This document shows, in pieces, positions 42,729 to 52,834 of a DNA stretch of 64,000 nt; position 1 is the stretch's first letter; the number at the start of each line of letters is the position of its first letter. The DNA lies in the NCBI GenBank assembly GCA_035771165.1, contig JAWNZC010000419.1:3467001-3531000 (forward strand). Direction: 5' to 3'. A model generated the notes under the pieces. The model was given only the letters and a program-made list of their open reading frames with translations, had not been told where the DNA came from and ran no database searches. Made by a program: the position numbers and the translations under genes. Source of the DNA: Paragorgia papillata. Lineage: Eukaryota > Cnidaria > Anthozoa > Scleralcyonacea > Coralliidae.

Positions 42729-43123
42729 GACTTTGAAATAAAGTCGAAATCTTACCGTTTTATAGTTAGTGAAGGTTGGATCATGAACAGTAACTTTTTA
42801 ATATGTGATAAGACTAAAGTTATACATGTAGTGCATGTGGTACGTTTTCGAGCTTGGTGTAATGTAACAAACTCGGAGTAGCAACGTTCATTTTTTTAAA
42901 TAAAATCTATCTTTCTCTACCTTTGTGGTCTATTGTAAACAACTATACTTTACATTTTCACAGTTAAAAAAAGGACCGTTTATATTACCGGAAGAATTGT
43001 CAATCGGACGATCAGGAAATGTGCAATCTAGTCAGTAAATAAATTTAAATCGTTTTATCTGTCTTGCATCTCACCATGATTATAGCGACAGATCAGCGTC
43101 ATTAATCTACTTGAAAAATATAG

Positions 43124-43295
43124 CTACCGTATTTTCTCAAATAAGCGACCATGGGAAAAAGGTGAGCGCTTATTCGAGGAGGATACTTATTGAATATTTT
43201 CTTTTAACCAATTCAACTATATACATCTATTTTTCTACTGTATATATCAGCCCTTTCATGCGCATCGTTGTTGTCGAACAACTTTCTCTTTTTAT

Positions 43296-43327
<32 letters not shown>

Positions 43328-43703
43328 GGGGAGAAATCTCGGAAAGCCATGCGTGAAAGGGTTAAACCTTTATTACTCAGCCTGGAAAAGACCACTTTCA
43401 TAAAGGTTTTCACTTTAAATATTCTTTTATGTGCAACTAAATGAGCCTTTCTGGCCTCGTTATGAAGCAAAGATTCTTTTGTAAAACGAGACCAGACAAA
43501 CGAGGTCAGAAAGGTTTATTAAGATGCACATAAAAGAATATTCAAATTAATCGCTATTATGTGAGGTCCGAGAAAGGGGGTGGGCACTTATTGAGGAGAA
43601 GCGCATGGGAGGAGCCTTATTTCATTTTTTTACTTGAAAAGTAAGGCTTATTCGAAAGGAGCTATTATTAGAATATAGGGGCTTATTCCATGAAATACGC
43701 CAT
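43124..43703. mobile_element. DNA transposon remnant with ACCGTATTTTCTCAAATAAGCG ends, host of nested insertions
   Basis: The left end, ACCGTATTTTCTCAAATAAGCG, faces CTTATTCCATGAAATACGCCA at the right. The inner words GCGCTTATTCGAGGAGG and GGGCACTTATTGAGGAG are repeated in direct orientation. A TCTAACGCCAGACGATTTTACTCG module (about 43,295-43,330) and the family H palindrome (43,385-43,570) sit inside it. Confidence 0.6.
43385..43570. mobile_element. Palindromic MITE family H, copy 1
   Basis: GACCACTTTCATAAAGG, TTTAAATATTCTTTTATGTGCA, TGAGCCTTTCTGGCCTCGTTATG faces CAAACGAGGTCAGAAAGGTTTATTAAG, TGCACATAAAAGAATATT. Copies 2 and 3 lie at 49,540-49,722 and 55,765-55,944. Confidence 0.8.
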
Positions 43704-44001
43704 TGGACAATGCAAACGTATTAAGTGCGGCATGCATGTGTAGGCAGTGTATACAAATAAAAACTATTAAAGGGTACTTCCGAAATGCTCATAAGGAAGA
43801 TGTAAAAATAGTGAAACATTCAATCGCACTTGTGCGGCGCAGTATACGGACACTACTTTTCAATTCTCATATCCGAGCTAGCATATTCATCTCTTCTCTT
43901 AACAACTTGCATTACGACATTAACATATATCATCATACTTGCACATAGCAATATATAATGTCATACATCAAACTCAACCTACGTTCGTTCAAATCATCTG
44001 A

Positions 44002-44074
44002 GTCCCAGTAGCTCAATGGTTAGAGCGTCTCACTGGCGATCAGAAGGTTGTGGGTTCGAGTCCCGCTTGGGAAC
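44002..44074 (+). tRNA. tRNA-Ala-like sequence (anticodon GGC), possibly a SINE head or pseudogene
   Basis: A cloverleaf of 73 bases can be drawn. The D arm is GCTC/GAGC around AATGGTTA. The anticodon loop CTGGCGA gives anticodon GGC. The T arm is GTGGG TTCGAGT CCCGC. The acceptor GTCCCAG pairs with TTGGGAA except at 1:72. The anticodon stem has one C-C mismatch. A box (TAGCTCAATGGTTAGAGCG) and B box (GGTTCGAGTCC) are good. A degenerate relative on the minus strand at 59,750-59,822 suggests a tRNA-derived SINE, and there is no obvious poly-T terminator directly after it. Confidence 0.45.
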
Positions 44075-44388
44075 TCAGAATGGCGAGCTTGAATACTTAA
44101 GTGTATTTCCGTTATGCATATGTGCATCGAGAGGATATATCAGAATAGGGGACCGAGACCGCTATCATCCATGTAAACACCACGTATTGCGATTGCAATA
44201 TATATGTCATATCAACTGTGTGCTTACAATTTCAACTGAATTGATAATTATACAGCGTATAGACTTTGCTTTCATGTTAATTAATGATTGCGCTTTCCTA
44301 AAAAATAAACCTTGGTCCTTTTTTAGAAAAAGAATAACAAAATCTATAACTTTTTCCTATATGAATATCGCTTTCATTTTTAGTTAAG

Positions 44389-44580
44389 GCTCGTTTACAT
44401 AGACGAATTTTGTTGCGATTTTTCTCCTCCTGACTGATGCGATCGAATGGATTGACTTACGAATGCATTGGACATTTGTACAAAGCTATAGTTGTGCAAT
44501 ACATTTGTGAGACATCCATTCAATCGCATGCGTCAGAAAGAGAAAAATCGCACCAAAAATCGCCTATATAAAAGGCCCTT
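44389..44580. mobile_element. Palindromic MITE with GGCTCGTTTACATAGACGA end
   Basis: GGCTCGTTTACATAGACGA-ATTTTG-TGCGATTTTTCTC faces GAGAAAAATCGCACCAAAAATCG and AAAAGGCCC. The inner TGACTGATGCGATCGAATGGAT faces ATCCATTCAATCGCATGCGTCA. About 190 bp. Confidence 0.7.
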
Positions 44581-44584
44581 TAAG

Positions 44585-45030
44585 AAAACAGGTTACTTAA
44601 AAAATGTCGATAAAATTTTTTATAGGACTGATATTACACAGTTGTTAAACTAAGTGTAAACAATGTTGTGAATTAAAATACAAATCTGAGCAAATTAATC
44701 TATGCAGCTGAGTAGAGATTGAAAAAAATTGAAAACTCCCGTTGTGTTGTTTACTTGAAAACATACTTCCGTTTGATTTAAACATATGGTCTTTTATACT
44801 TCTCATTGGCAACGGAAATTATGCATGAATGCTTAAGTTCAACGATTGTTCAGTATTTAAGAAAGTAGACAATGGCAGCTCGTGTTTAAAATATATAGCC
44901 TGACGCAAATATGACAGCTTGGAAATATATCTTTGAATTCTATTAAATTCATACAATTTTGAAAGCGTGCGAAAGATAAAAAACGTCTATTTTATAAAAT
45001 TTATTGACAAACAACTCTCGTATAAGTATA
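44585..45030. other. Intergenic DNA without recognisable features
   Basis: AT-rich, with nothing supportable. Confidence 0.5.
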
Positions 45031-45190
45031 TTAGTTTTCAGCTTGAAGTTTGTAAAGTTTTGTTAGTTCTAATCTTACTTTATACAAGCTGTTCAGTGTT
45101 AGTTGCGGATTAAAATCCCGTCTATAGAACACTAGAATTCAAAGTTTTCTAAGTATTAACAACCTACGACAGATTGTACAGCAAGAAATT
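45030..45190. mobile_element. Palindromic element family F, copy 3
   Basis: TTTTCAGCTTGAAGTTTGTAAAG, TATACAAGCTGTTCAGTGTTAG, AAAATCCCGTCTATAGAACAC and AACAACCTACGACAGATTGTACAGC keep the order of copy 1 with heavy divergence. Confidence 0.6.
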
Positions 45191-45194
45191 ATAG

Positions 45195-45815
45195 AATACT
45201 ATTGAAAACTTATAGAAAAATATTGAGAAATTAAACAACTATTAGAACTTCGAATAATACTGAGAGCGTAGAATATTGTGATATGCATGTATACATACAA
45301 TCGTTCTTTTATATTTTTAAAAAAAGATTTCTAAAATATATATATTTTTTCATAATTAAATAAATGAGGAATATACAATTGCGGCTTCTTAACAATGCCA
45401 TCAAACATTTTTTTCTGGTTTATATTTTATTAACATACGAGTTTTTAAACAATCTGCTTGATTCTTGAATAAAACATGTTGTGTAATTGTGCAGCAGATG
45501 GAATTTTTTTTTGAAAAAACAACTGTAAAAAGAAGCTGTGTTTTATTTTGATATTTCTATATATATATACACGCTGCTAGCAGCGCTGACCGCGCAACTA
45601 CTCTGCCTCGAACTATAGGCAGTAATTCATACCAAGTTACTGCGTCATAGGAAAGTTAATTACAAACAACGATCACGCGTGATTTTAAAACGCATTTAGT
45701 AAATAAAATCTTAGTGTGTATAACATTCGCTTTTAATGTACACAAATATATTAAATGTTGTCCCTTTGAAATTTAAGAGAACTGCCGCGGATATACTTGA
45801 TTTAATATATACTTC
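45195..45815. other. Intergenic DNA
   Basis: AT-rich. No feature recognised apart from a short (TA)n near 45,560. Confidence 0.5.
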
Positions 45816-45817
45816 AA

Positions 45818-45905
45818 AAACTCATTAATAATTCATGATGTCTCTAAAACGTCTCGGTGTTTGGATATCCTGATGAAACACTCCTCCTCGTGTATGATAT
45901 ATTAC
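45818..45905. repeat. Fragment of the CATTAATAATTCATGA and GTTTGGATATCC families
   Basis: AAACTCATTAATAATTCATGATG matches the left end of the 53,402 element. ACGTCTCGGTGTTTGGATATCC and TGATGAAACACTCCTCCTCG match half of the 53,547 palindrome. The two are fused here. Confidence 0.65.
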
Positions 45906-46620
45906 TTCTAAGTTCTCAAAAGCATTCTCAACATTATATTAAGTTCTCAAAATTATTCTAAGTTCTCAATATTATTCTATAAGTGCTTAATACTGTTCTA
46001 AGTCTTCAATATCATTCTAAGTTCTAAGTAGTATTCTATTAATAGTATTTTAAGTTCTCCATATTATTCTAAGTTCTCAATATTATTTTAAGTTCTCAAT
46101 ATTATTCTAAGTTTGAATAGTATTCTAAGTTCTCAAGAGTATTCTAAGTACTATTTAAAACACGTACTGCTAATGTTTTAAATGGCTTCAAGAACTATCC
46201 ATATACTAAGCTCACATAGAAATCAATTTTGAAAATTGAAGTTGTCTGAGCCGCAAAATCGAAGAAAAAGTTCATCGAAAATAGCGAGTGTCTCTATCAC
46301 ATATAGAAACACGTCACGGTCATGATTTTCTTTTGTGTTTTTCATGAATTATTGCCTTTTTGAAGTTCCTAATATTGTTCTACGTTTTCAATATTTTTCC
46401 TAAGTTTTAGTAGTATACTAAGTTCTCATGCAAAAGTATTGTAATATTGTTCTAAGTTCTCAATATTATTCTAAGTTTTAACAGTATTCTAAGTTCTCAA
46501 TATTATTCTGTATAAGTTCTCAATAGTATTCTATATAAGTTCTGAATGGTATTCTAAGATCTCAATAGTATTTTAGTTCTCAAATTTCAATAATATTCTA
46601 AGTTCACAATATTTAATATA
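45905..46620. repeat. Degenerate minisatellite, ATTCTAAGTTCTCAATATT unit
   Basis: Roughly 25 imperfect copies of a 17-20-bp unit with variants TTCTATATAAGTTC, TTTTAAGTTC and AATAGTATT. They are interrupted by about 220 bp of other sequence (46,150-46,370). The unit length drifts, indicating an old array. Confidence 0.8.
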
Positions 46621-46788
46621 GCTATATTAAAGATATATTTCTTAAATAAGTAAAGTAAGTAACTATTGAAATTTATTGTCACAACAAGTTCGTTGTTTAA
46701 GAAAAACGTTTTAAGAAGCAGAGATTTAAGCTGCTAGATTTCACTAGAACTTTGACATACAGAAACCACAAAGCTTCCCACAGGTAGC

Positions 46789-46980
46789 TTAGTGTCGATT
46801 GTTACGTGTAAGATTATAGAGAATTAAGCTGATGGTACATAAACGCTTCGATGGAACACAGCTTCTTTTAATTAACAGCTTTTTTCCCTCATTTACGCTG
46901 CACCTGCTATATCCAATTATACTCGCTTCATTGCACAACAGTGAGTGTGAAAGCAACAAGAGGGCACTCAGGGACTGCAT
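46789..46980 (-). CDS. Possible short secreted protein, weak
   Basis: From an ATG at 46,980 the minus strand reads MQSLSALLLLSHSLLCNEAS, a signal-peptide-like start, then 43 more residues with cysteines (GYSRCSVNE, KRSCVPSKRLC) to a stop. There is no TATA box at the expected distance and no clear splice context. It could be chance. Confidence 0.2.
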   Translation of the reverse strand: MQSLSALLLLSHSLLCNEASIIGYSRCSVNEGKKLLIKRSCVPSKRLCTISLILYNLTRNNRH

Positions 46981-47329
46981 ATACCTCCGCCAGTGAGTTA
47001 TTATTAGAGAATAGAGATGCTTAAAAAGAAAACGAGCCCAGTCCCGTTAACCTGGCTGGCTAACAAGGCTTACACGTGAATGAATAAAATGCTTAATTAC
47101 ACTCGTACGGAAATTATGCAAAAATGTTTGCATAAAATAAGGATAATGAGCACATTCAAGATTAGAAGGCTACACGGAAAATCTCGTAGTCATATTTTTA
47201 TTAATTTCTCATCTAAATTTCAACCGTTTTTAAATTATTTATTCAGGGTAACATATTACATTGTTATATACCAAAGACTTTCGTTTGCCAAAGATGAAAT
47301 CCTATTGGTCAAATCATGGTCACGTGTTG

Positions 47330-47445
47330 TTCAACAAACTCAATGTTTCTTTCCGCCGAGGGAAACATTGCACTGTTTCTCTCCGACGTCAACAATGAAG
47401 AAGGAAACAGTGTAATGTTTCCCTCTGACGTCAGCTTCAATCATG
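47330..47445. repeat. Foldback of GGAAACATTG/GACGTCA words
   Basis: CAATGTTTCTTTCCGCCGAGGGAAACATTGCACTGTTTCTCTCCGACGTCA faces GAAACAGTGTAATGTTTCCCTCTGACGTCA, with GTTGTTCAACA facing TGCGTTGTTCACG outside. Probably a MITE of about 110 bp. Confidence 0.55.
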
Positions 47446-47710
47446 CGTTGTTCACGTGAATACACAACGATTATTGCATCAGATCAAGAACGTAACTTTG
47501 GACTCTTCGGAACATTTTGGAAACAAGAGTTTGTTTCGAGCTTGTTTGGTACGAAATAGTCCATTTTCCAAAGGAAAGAATATCTATACATATCTTCAAA
47601 GTAGTTCTGAAAAAACCTGGAAAAATTTAAAGCTGTTCTTGGTAAGTCTTTTTGCCTTTTTCAAGTTTCGAATCAACTTGGTATTTTAAAAGGCTTTGGT
47701 ATATAACAAA

Positions 47711-47855
47711 ACGCTTGTTGACTTTTGCCTGGAGAACACCGAATTTTACGGTCCCTCAGGCTTCAATTCACCCTTGGGCTAAAGCCCTCGGGTGACATTG
47801 AAGCCTTCGGGTCCGTAAAACTCGATATTTCCCTCGGCGCCAGTCAACAAGTGTA
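47711..47855. mobile_element. Palindromic MITE with ACGCTTGTTGACT ends
   Basis: ACGCTTGTTGACTTTTGCC faces GGCGCCAGTCAACAAGTGT. The inner TTTTACGGTCC-CAGGCTTCAAT faces ATTGAAGCCTTCGGGTCCGTAAAA. The tip is CACCCTTGGGCTAAAGCCCTCGGGTG. Confidence 0.75.
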
Positions 47856-47869
47856 TGGTATTTAGATAC

Positions 47870-48140
47870 CGACAACCCTGATAAAATAATTGCTTGTGTC
47901 TCGTTTGATCGCCAGCTTGCAATTACTTGCGTTAGCTTGCGACTAACTTGATCTTGTTCAAATTTCATCGCAAGTTTTCTTCAACTTGCGAGAGCTTGCG
48001 AAACGTTTGAACACAAAACACAAGTCGATGCAAGTCTTTCGTGCTCCAACGCCATAGAAACTACCATGAGAACTAGCGAAAAGGCGTGGGAACTAGCGGA
48101 AGTGCAGAACATGGGACGACTTGTGCCGACGTTTGACTGG
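47870..48140. repeat. Repeated CTTGCGA words
   Basis: AACTTGCG, GCTTGCGA and CAAGT words recur in both orientations between 47,895 and 48,015, and again at 49,098-49,135 (AAGTCATCGTAAGCTAACTTGCGATGACTTGCG). Likely decayed foldback pieces. Confidence 0.35.
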
Positions 48141-48143
48141 TGG

Positions 48144-48298
48144 CATCTCAAACTCATTAATAATTCATGAAGAAAACACGAAGGAAATCAGTACCGTGTC
48201 TGTGGTTTGGATATCGGAGGAAGAAATCACATAAATTAAGCAAACTTTCATCTTGATTTTCTTTTAAAATACTGATTTGTTTGAGAAGCTATATCTCA
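48144..48298. mobile_element. MITE family J (CATCTCAAACTCATTAATAATTC end), copy 1
   Basis: CTCATTAATAATTCATGAAG, AAAACACGAAGGAAATCAG, TACCGTGTCTGTGGTTTGG, GGAGGAAGAAATCACATAAATTA and ACTGATTTGTTTGAG are shared base for base with 53,402-53,543. The ends are short inverted TCTCAAAC/GTTTGAGA. Partial copies lie at 45,818, 55,715, 58,398 and, inverted, about 58,795-58,935. Confidence 0.75.
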
Positions 48299-48318
48299 TA
48301 TAGATATATATATATATG

Positions 48319-48423
48319 ACAATTATTCACCGAAGTCGAGGTGAATATCGGTGAATATTTGCCGAGGCGAAGCCGAGGTAAATATATTCACCAATATTCA
48401 CCGAGACTGAGGTGAATAATTGT
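48319..48423. mobile_element. Palindromic MITE family D, copy 2
   Basis: ACAATTATTCACCGAAGTCGAG-GTGAATATCGGTGAATA faces TATTCACCAATATTCACCGAG and GGTGAATAATTGT. The ends and core match 10,344-10,447. Confidence 0.7.
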
Positions 48424-48424
48424 T

Positions 48425-49005
48425 ATAGTATAATATTTCGGAAGTGAATATCCAAGGAAGTTAAAACACACGTTTATAAATGTATTAGTTTATCTTATCT
48501 TGATCTTGGAAATTGAATGTTGAATCTTTTCTTCACTCAGTCACTTTCAAAAGCACGGCTTAATACGATCAAAACTCTTCCAAAATTAAAAATAATTACG
48601 ACAAAACATTTCCTTACCTTTAGACAGTTGTATCTCCAAGCTATTCGATGTATACAGTCTATTTCTCCTGAGTTATTTGAGAAGTTTTGACGATATGTTC
48701 GCTTTAAAAGTACGGTCGCCATTTTTAAAAAAAACTCCGCCATTTTGAAAATTAACATTCATCAAAATCATAATTCCGAGGGGAGACTGGAACGAGTTAA
48801 CTCAATTTAGTTGGAAAAAAGTCCCAGACTCCCCTCGAAAACCTCTTTCTAGTGATGTTATATTCACCGCCTGGCGCGGTGAATATAATGATTTATGAAG
48901 AAATTTTTAACCAATCAAATGTCCGGAATCTTTATATTCACCTCTGAAATTATACTATATATATATATACACTTGGTTATATATATATATAAACTCGAAG
49001 TTTGT
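48425..49005. other. Intergenic DNA with a small GTGAATAT hairpin
   Basis: TTATATTCACCGCCTGGCGCGGTGAATATAA at about 48,859-48,889 is a near-perfect hairpin. AT-rich otherwise. Confidence 0.5.
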
Positions 49006-49007
49006 TC

Positions 49008-49105
49008 AAAAACCTCGGCTTCGCCTCGGTTTTCAACAAACGTCTCGGTGTTTGGATATCCTGATGAAACTCTCCTCCTCGTGTGTGATATATTACATCA
49101 CAAGT
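49008..49105. repeat. Half copy of palindromic MITE family K
   Basis: GTTTGTTCAAAAACCTCGGC, TTCGCCTCGGTTTTCAACAAACG, TCTCGGTGTTTGGATATCC and TGATGAAAC-CTCCTCCTCGTG match the right half of 53,547-53,690. Confidence 0.7.
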
Positions 49106-49539
49106 CATCGTAAGCTAACTTGCGATGACTTGCGTTCTCGTTTGATTAGGGCTTTACAATATATCTAAAACTACAAAAAACGTTCTATTTTAACAAATTT
49201 TATAACTTTTTGTCTACAAACTGCAACAAAGTTAAGTTCTGAACTGAAAGACTATACTATACAGCAAGATCGTATAATGTTCAAAACAAAGTTCTTTTTA
49301 AGATAATCATCTAGTGTCCTTTTACGAGCTGTAAATAATTTTCTAAATTAGTAAATAACTACATCTATCTTAAAGTTCAGTAGTTTAAAGCTTGGTAATG
49401 CTAAAGTGTCCAGTGTCAAATGCTATAGCAATAGTCATGTTGTAAGTCAAGGGCGTCATGGCTCTGAGATTTTAGGGGTGGCGAAGAGCGTAATTTTTCC
49501 GACAAACAACAACATTTTTCCGACATACATATATAGACA

Positions 49540-49722
49540 CTTTCATAATGGCCGCCGCTTTAAATATTCTTTTATGTGCATCTAAATTAGCCTTTCTAGC
49601 CTCGTTAGGGAGCAAAGATTCTTTTGAATTGCAGACACGCAAACGAGGCCAGAAAGGCTTATTGAGATGCATACAAAAGACTATTTAAATTGGTCGTCAT
49701 TATGAAAGAGCCAAAGAGGTCT
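49540..49722. mobile_element. Palindromic MITE family H, copy 2, nested in the hAT-like element
   Basis: ATAGACACTTTCATAATGGC, TTTAAATATTCTTTTATGTGCATC, AGCCTTTCTAGCCTCGTTAG faces AACGAGGCCAGAAAGGCTT, GATGCATACAAAAGACTATTTAAA and TTATGAAAGAGC. Confidence 0.8.
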
Positions 49723-49904
49723 ATATATATAGAAAAACATCTTCATAAAATATAACGTAAAGATACATATGATAAATTTAATAGTAGTAGTATCATTTCA
49801 AAGACAAACTGTTATCACAGAGCTTTAGAAGGATACATGCATGGAAATTCACAACTCATAAGCCAAAAAAAAATTTAGCGCGCGCGAGTTTACGTCTAGC
49901 ATCA

Positions 49905-50092
49905 GGGCGGGGGGAGAGACGTAAAAAGACATGTGACGTAAAAAGTTGTGTCATTTGCATATCAAACAAACTGGAATATCTCAAAAACAAAGCAAGGAAA
50001 TCAAAAACTGCAAAAGATGTTATTTTATCATTTTAAATGTTCTTTTCAATAAGACAAACTTAATTTTCGAGTCATATGCCCTTTAACTGCAT
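49905..50092. repeat. Half copy of TTAA element family L
   Basis: CATTTGCATATCAAACAAACTGG, AATATCTCAAAAACAAAGC, CAAAAACTGCAAAAGATGTT, AATAAGACAAACTTAATTTTCG and GCCCTTTAA match the right arm of 50,897-51,359. Only one arm is present. Confidence 0.7.
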
Positions 50093-50499
50093 ATAATGCT
50101 CAATAAAAAGACAAGCATAAGTAAAACATCCGCATCATTATTTTCTTTTGCGTCTTTTGTTTACCATCTCCAAAACTCCGATAAAACCACAACGTTTACA
50201 TTTCCAACACTTTCCAACATTAGGTCCCCCCCTGACCCCCCGGCCACGACGCCCCTGTTGTAAGTACTTTAACAGGGACCTTAAGATGCTTGGACGACGA
50301 CGGCGGTTAAAAAGCAATTCAAATTTTAGCATTAAAAAGAAGTCACGGTTAACTGACTACTGTATTCAATACTTGAAGCTTGTTTTATAATTTTCAAAGT
50401 GTTAAAACGGTTGCAGTGTCTGTGTTAAGGCAATCTCAGACAACAGTTCTCAACACCTATACCTCACGAGTCAACGTCGTCCTGAAGACGAGAAAACAT

Positions 50500-50800
50500 A
50501 TATAGTCAATCGAAATATGGTCTGGAAACTCTGCTAAAGTCTTTGGTCTATCTTTTTGTGCGCCTTTATGCATTTTTGTGCACGGTGCACGGTCACTGAA
50601 CACATTGTATTTTAGTATAATGAACGAATTATCCAATAGCAATGTTTCAGTTCAATCACTCAACCGTGCTATTTAAATATTAATAAACCTAAAACAAAGG
50701 ATGTGCACGGTGTAAGGTACGGTTCAACATAAAATCACAGCTCGTTATAGGCGCTTTGAAGTTTGCCGAGTTTCCAGACCATATCTCGATTGACTATGGT
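50500..50800. mobile_element. MITE family E, copy 2
   Basis: ATAGTCAATCGAAATATGGTCTGG at the left and CCAGACCATATCTCGATTGACTAT at the right are inverted ends of about 30 bp. The body has TTTGTGCACGG-TGCACGGTCACTGAA, CAACCGTGCTATTTAAATATTAA and GATGTGCACGGTGTAAGGTACGG. Confidence 0.85.
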
Positions 50801-50896
50801 GAAAATGCTCTGAGTGCAAGAAGAATGCTTTTGTTTGAAGGACGTCGTCCTCGAAGTTGCCGTCGTAGATCTTAAGTCCCTATTTATTGAACTTAA

Positions 50897-51359
50897 AGGG
50901 CAATAGCACTAAAAATTAAGTTTGTCTAATTTGAAATAACTCATAAAATTGTAATAGAACATCCTTTACAACTTTTTTGTATCTCTCTTCATTTTCAAGA
51001 TATTTCAATTTGTTTGATATGTAAATGAGATGGTCTCTGACGTCAGGTGTGGGGTAAAATATTTTCACATGTAGCAAAACCAGTTATATCTCTAAGTTTG
51101 CTCAGCGAAATCATTTGAAACTGTGCAGATAAAAACTCTTTGCGACGCTGAACATTTCGTGTTAGATATGAAAGTGATTTTGCTCTGTATGAAAATATTT
51201 TACCCCACTCCTGACGTCAGAGACCATTCATTTACATATCAAACAAATTGAAATATCTTGAAAACGCAGAAAGATACGAAAAAGTTGTAAAGGATCTTCT
51301 ATTACAATTTTATGAGTTCTTTCAAATTAGACAAACTTAATTTTTAATGCCAATCCCCT
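50897..51359. mobile_element. TTAA-flanked element family L, 463 bp, arms about 190 bp
   Basis: TTAA (50,893-50,896) then AGGGCAATAGCACTAAAAATTAAG faces CTTAATTTTTAATGCC-AATCCCCT then TTAA (51,360-51,363). The arms share ACAAACTTAA, ATAGAACATCCTTTACAAC, ATTTCAATTTGTTTGATATG, GGTCTCTGACGTCAGG and GGTAAAATATTTTCA. TTAA duplications occur in piggyBac and Kolobok groups. Partial copies lie at 49,905, 54,080, 59,285 and 59,625. Confidence 0.85.
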
Positions 51360-51363
51360 TTAA

Positions 51364-51990
51364 CCGCCCACCTCAACCTAAATATTACGTGATCTTTAGA
51401 GACAACGATGGTCATAAATAATACAATATAATTTCTATAGTTTCTATAAAAATACTAATGGAGTTAAAAACTCTTTATGTTACGTTCCTGGTTTTCCTGG
51501 CTCACTTTTTGTTCTTTTCTTGTTTTCTTCCTAATTTCTAATCTTTGGTATAGTTTGCTTTGCAACATACTATCGTCGCAATTTCCTCAGAAAATATATT
51601 GAGGTAAATTGAGTGAAAGAAAAAAGTTCTGCAAGTGATAAAAATAAATATATAAATAAATAAAAGGCCAGTTATTGCAAACACTGTACAAATAAAGCCC
51701 TTAATTATGAAAAATAAATGTACGTGTCACATTTGTGTCATGCGGAACAATATTTTTGTTGCAATTCAACCGTTCCAGATAATCCAAAGCTGGAAAAAGT
51801 TTTCAATCTTCCTCTGGATAGGATTTAAGTTTAACTGTGTCCCCCGTCATTGCTAATTTAGTATGAAATATATTGAAAAAAGGGCATTAGGTACTTCACC
51901 ATTGAATCCTTGTTCTGAAAACGGTATGTCAATGATGTCATGTCTGCGGCATCCCTGGAAATTCTTTGAACCACTTAAATTCAATCAAGC
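51364..51990. other. Intergenic DNA without recognisable features
   Basis: AT-rich, with no supported frame. Confidence 0.5.
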
Positions 51991-51994
51991 CTTC

Positions 51995-52252
51995 GATTGA
52001 ATTGACTGTACCGAAAAAGATGGCGACTTGTACATTTAACAACAATCCTTTGCGTAAATATTGTTTCTTGCAGAATTATTGGAAGATATGGTTTTAAAAC
52101 GATCAACTTCGGTAGGAATGAAGTTATTGCTTGCTTAATCCATCTTAGCATGATAAACAATGTTTAGCGGTTGTTATTTGAGTTGATTTGAGGTCGCAAA
52201 GCATTGTGGTTAAATGTACCGCCGACATCTTTTTCTGTACCGTTAATTCACC
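51995..52252. mobile_element. Palindromic MITE family G
   Basis: TTGACTGTACCGAAAAAGATGGCG-ACTTGTACATTTAACAACAAT faces ATTGTGGTTAAATGTACCGCCGACATCTTTTTCTGTACCGTTAA. The length is about 250 bp. A fragment lies at 34,935-34,990. Confidence 0.7.
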
Positions 52253-52285
52253 GTAGAATACGAAACACTTTTGCCTTTTTTGCAT

Positions 52286-52583
52286 CATAGTCAATCGAGA
52301 TATGGTCTGGAAACTCGGCAAACTTCAAAGCGCCTATAATGAGCTGTGATTTTATGTTGAACCGTACCTTACACCGTGCACATCCTTTGCTTTAGGTTTA
52401 TTAATATTTAAATAGCACGGTTGAGTGATTGAACTGAAACGTTGCTATTGGACAATTCGTTCATTATACTAAAATACAATGTGTTCAGTGACCGTGCACC
52501 GTGCACAAAAATGCATAAAGGCGAACAAAAAGATAGAACAAAGACTTTAGCTGAGTTTCCAGACCATATCTCGATTGACTATG
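52286..52583. mobile_element. MITE family E, copy 3 (opposite orientation), with direct-repeat flanks
   Basis: CATAGTCAATCGAGATATGGTCTGG faces CCAGACCATATCTCGATTGACTATG perfectly. TTTGCAT lies immediately outside both ends (52,279-52,285 and 52,584-52,590), a likely target duplication. The body is the reverse complement of copy 2 and is very similar, so the family moved recently. Confidence 0.85.
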
Positions 52584-52599
52584 TTTGCATCAACATAAA

Positions 52600-52830
52600 G
52601 GAATTTTGGCTCTTGTGATGATTGTACTGCTAGTCTGCTACCGACTATTAGTCTACTACTGACTGCTACGTAGTCTGTTATTTACTGCTTGTAAAGTCTG
52701 CTGAACTATTTCCAAGTGCTGCAGAAGAGCAGACTTCAGGTGTTTCACCAGACTGCCTATTTGTTGGTTAGCCAATGTTTTTTTTTCATTCATCTTGTCA
52801 TATTAAATAAGTTTGTAATGTGTTTTTTTA
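52600..52830. other. Putative 3' flank of the 53,056 gene
   Basis: Contains CTGCTAGTCTGCTACCGACTATTAGTCTACTACTGACTGC, a short run of GTCTGC/GTCTAC-like words (52,628-52,700). On the minus strand, AAAAG followed by GTAAAA right after the stop codon at 52,834 could be a splice donor within a 3' UTR. Confidence 0.35.
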
Positions 52831-52834
52831 CCTT

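Larger units (their letters stand above)
49448..50257. mobile_element. hAT-like element, 810 bp, with 8-bp target duplication
   Basis: The left end is CAAGGGCGTCATGGC and the right end, reversed, is CAGGGGCGTCGTGGCC. TTGTAAGT flanks both sides exactly (49,440-49,447 and 50,258-50,265). Inside lie a family H palindrome (49,540-49,722), a half copy of the TTAA element family (49,905-50,092) and ordinary sequence. No transposase frame is present. The 8-bp duplication with CA-GGGGCG ends fits a non-autonomous hAT. Confidence 0.85.
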
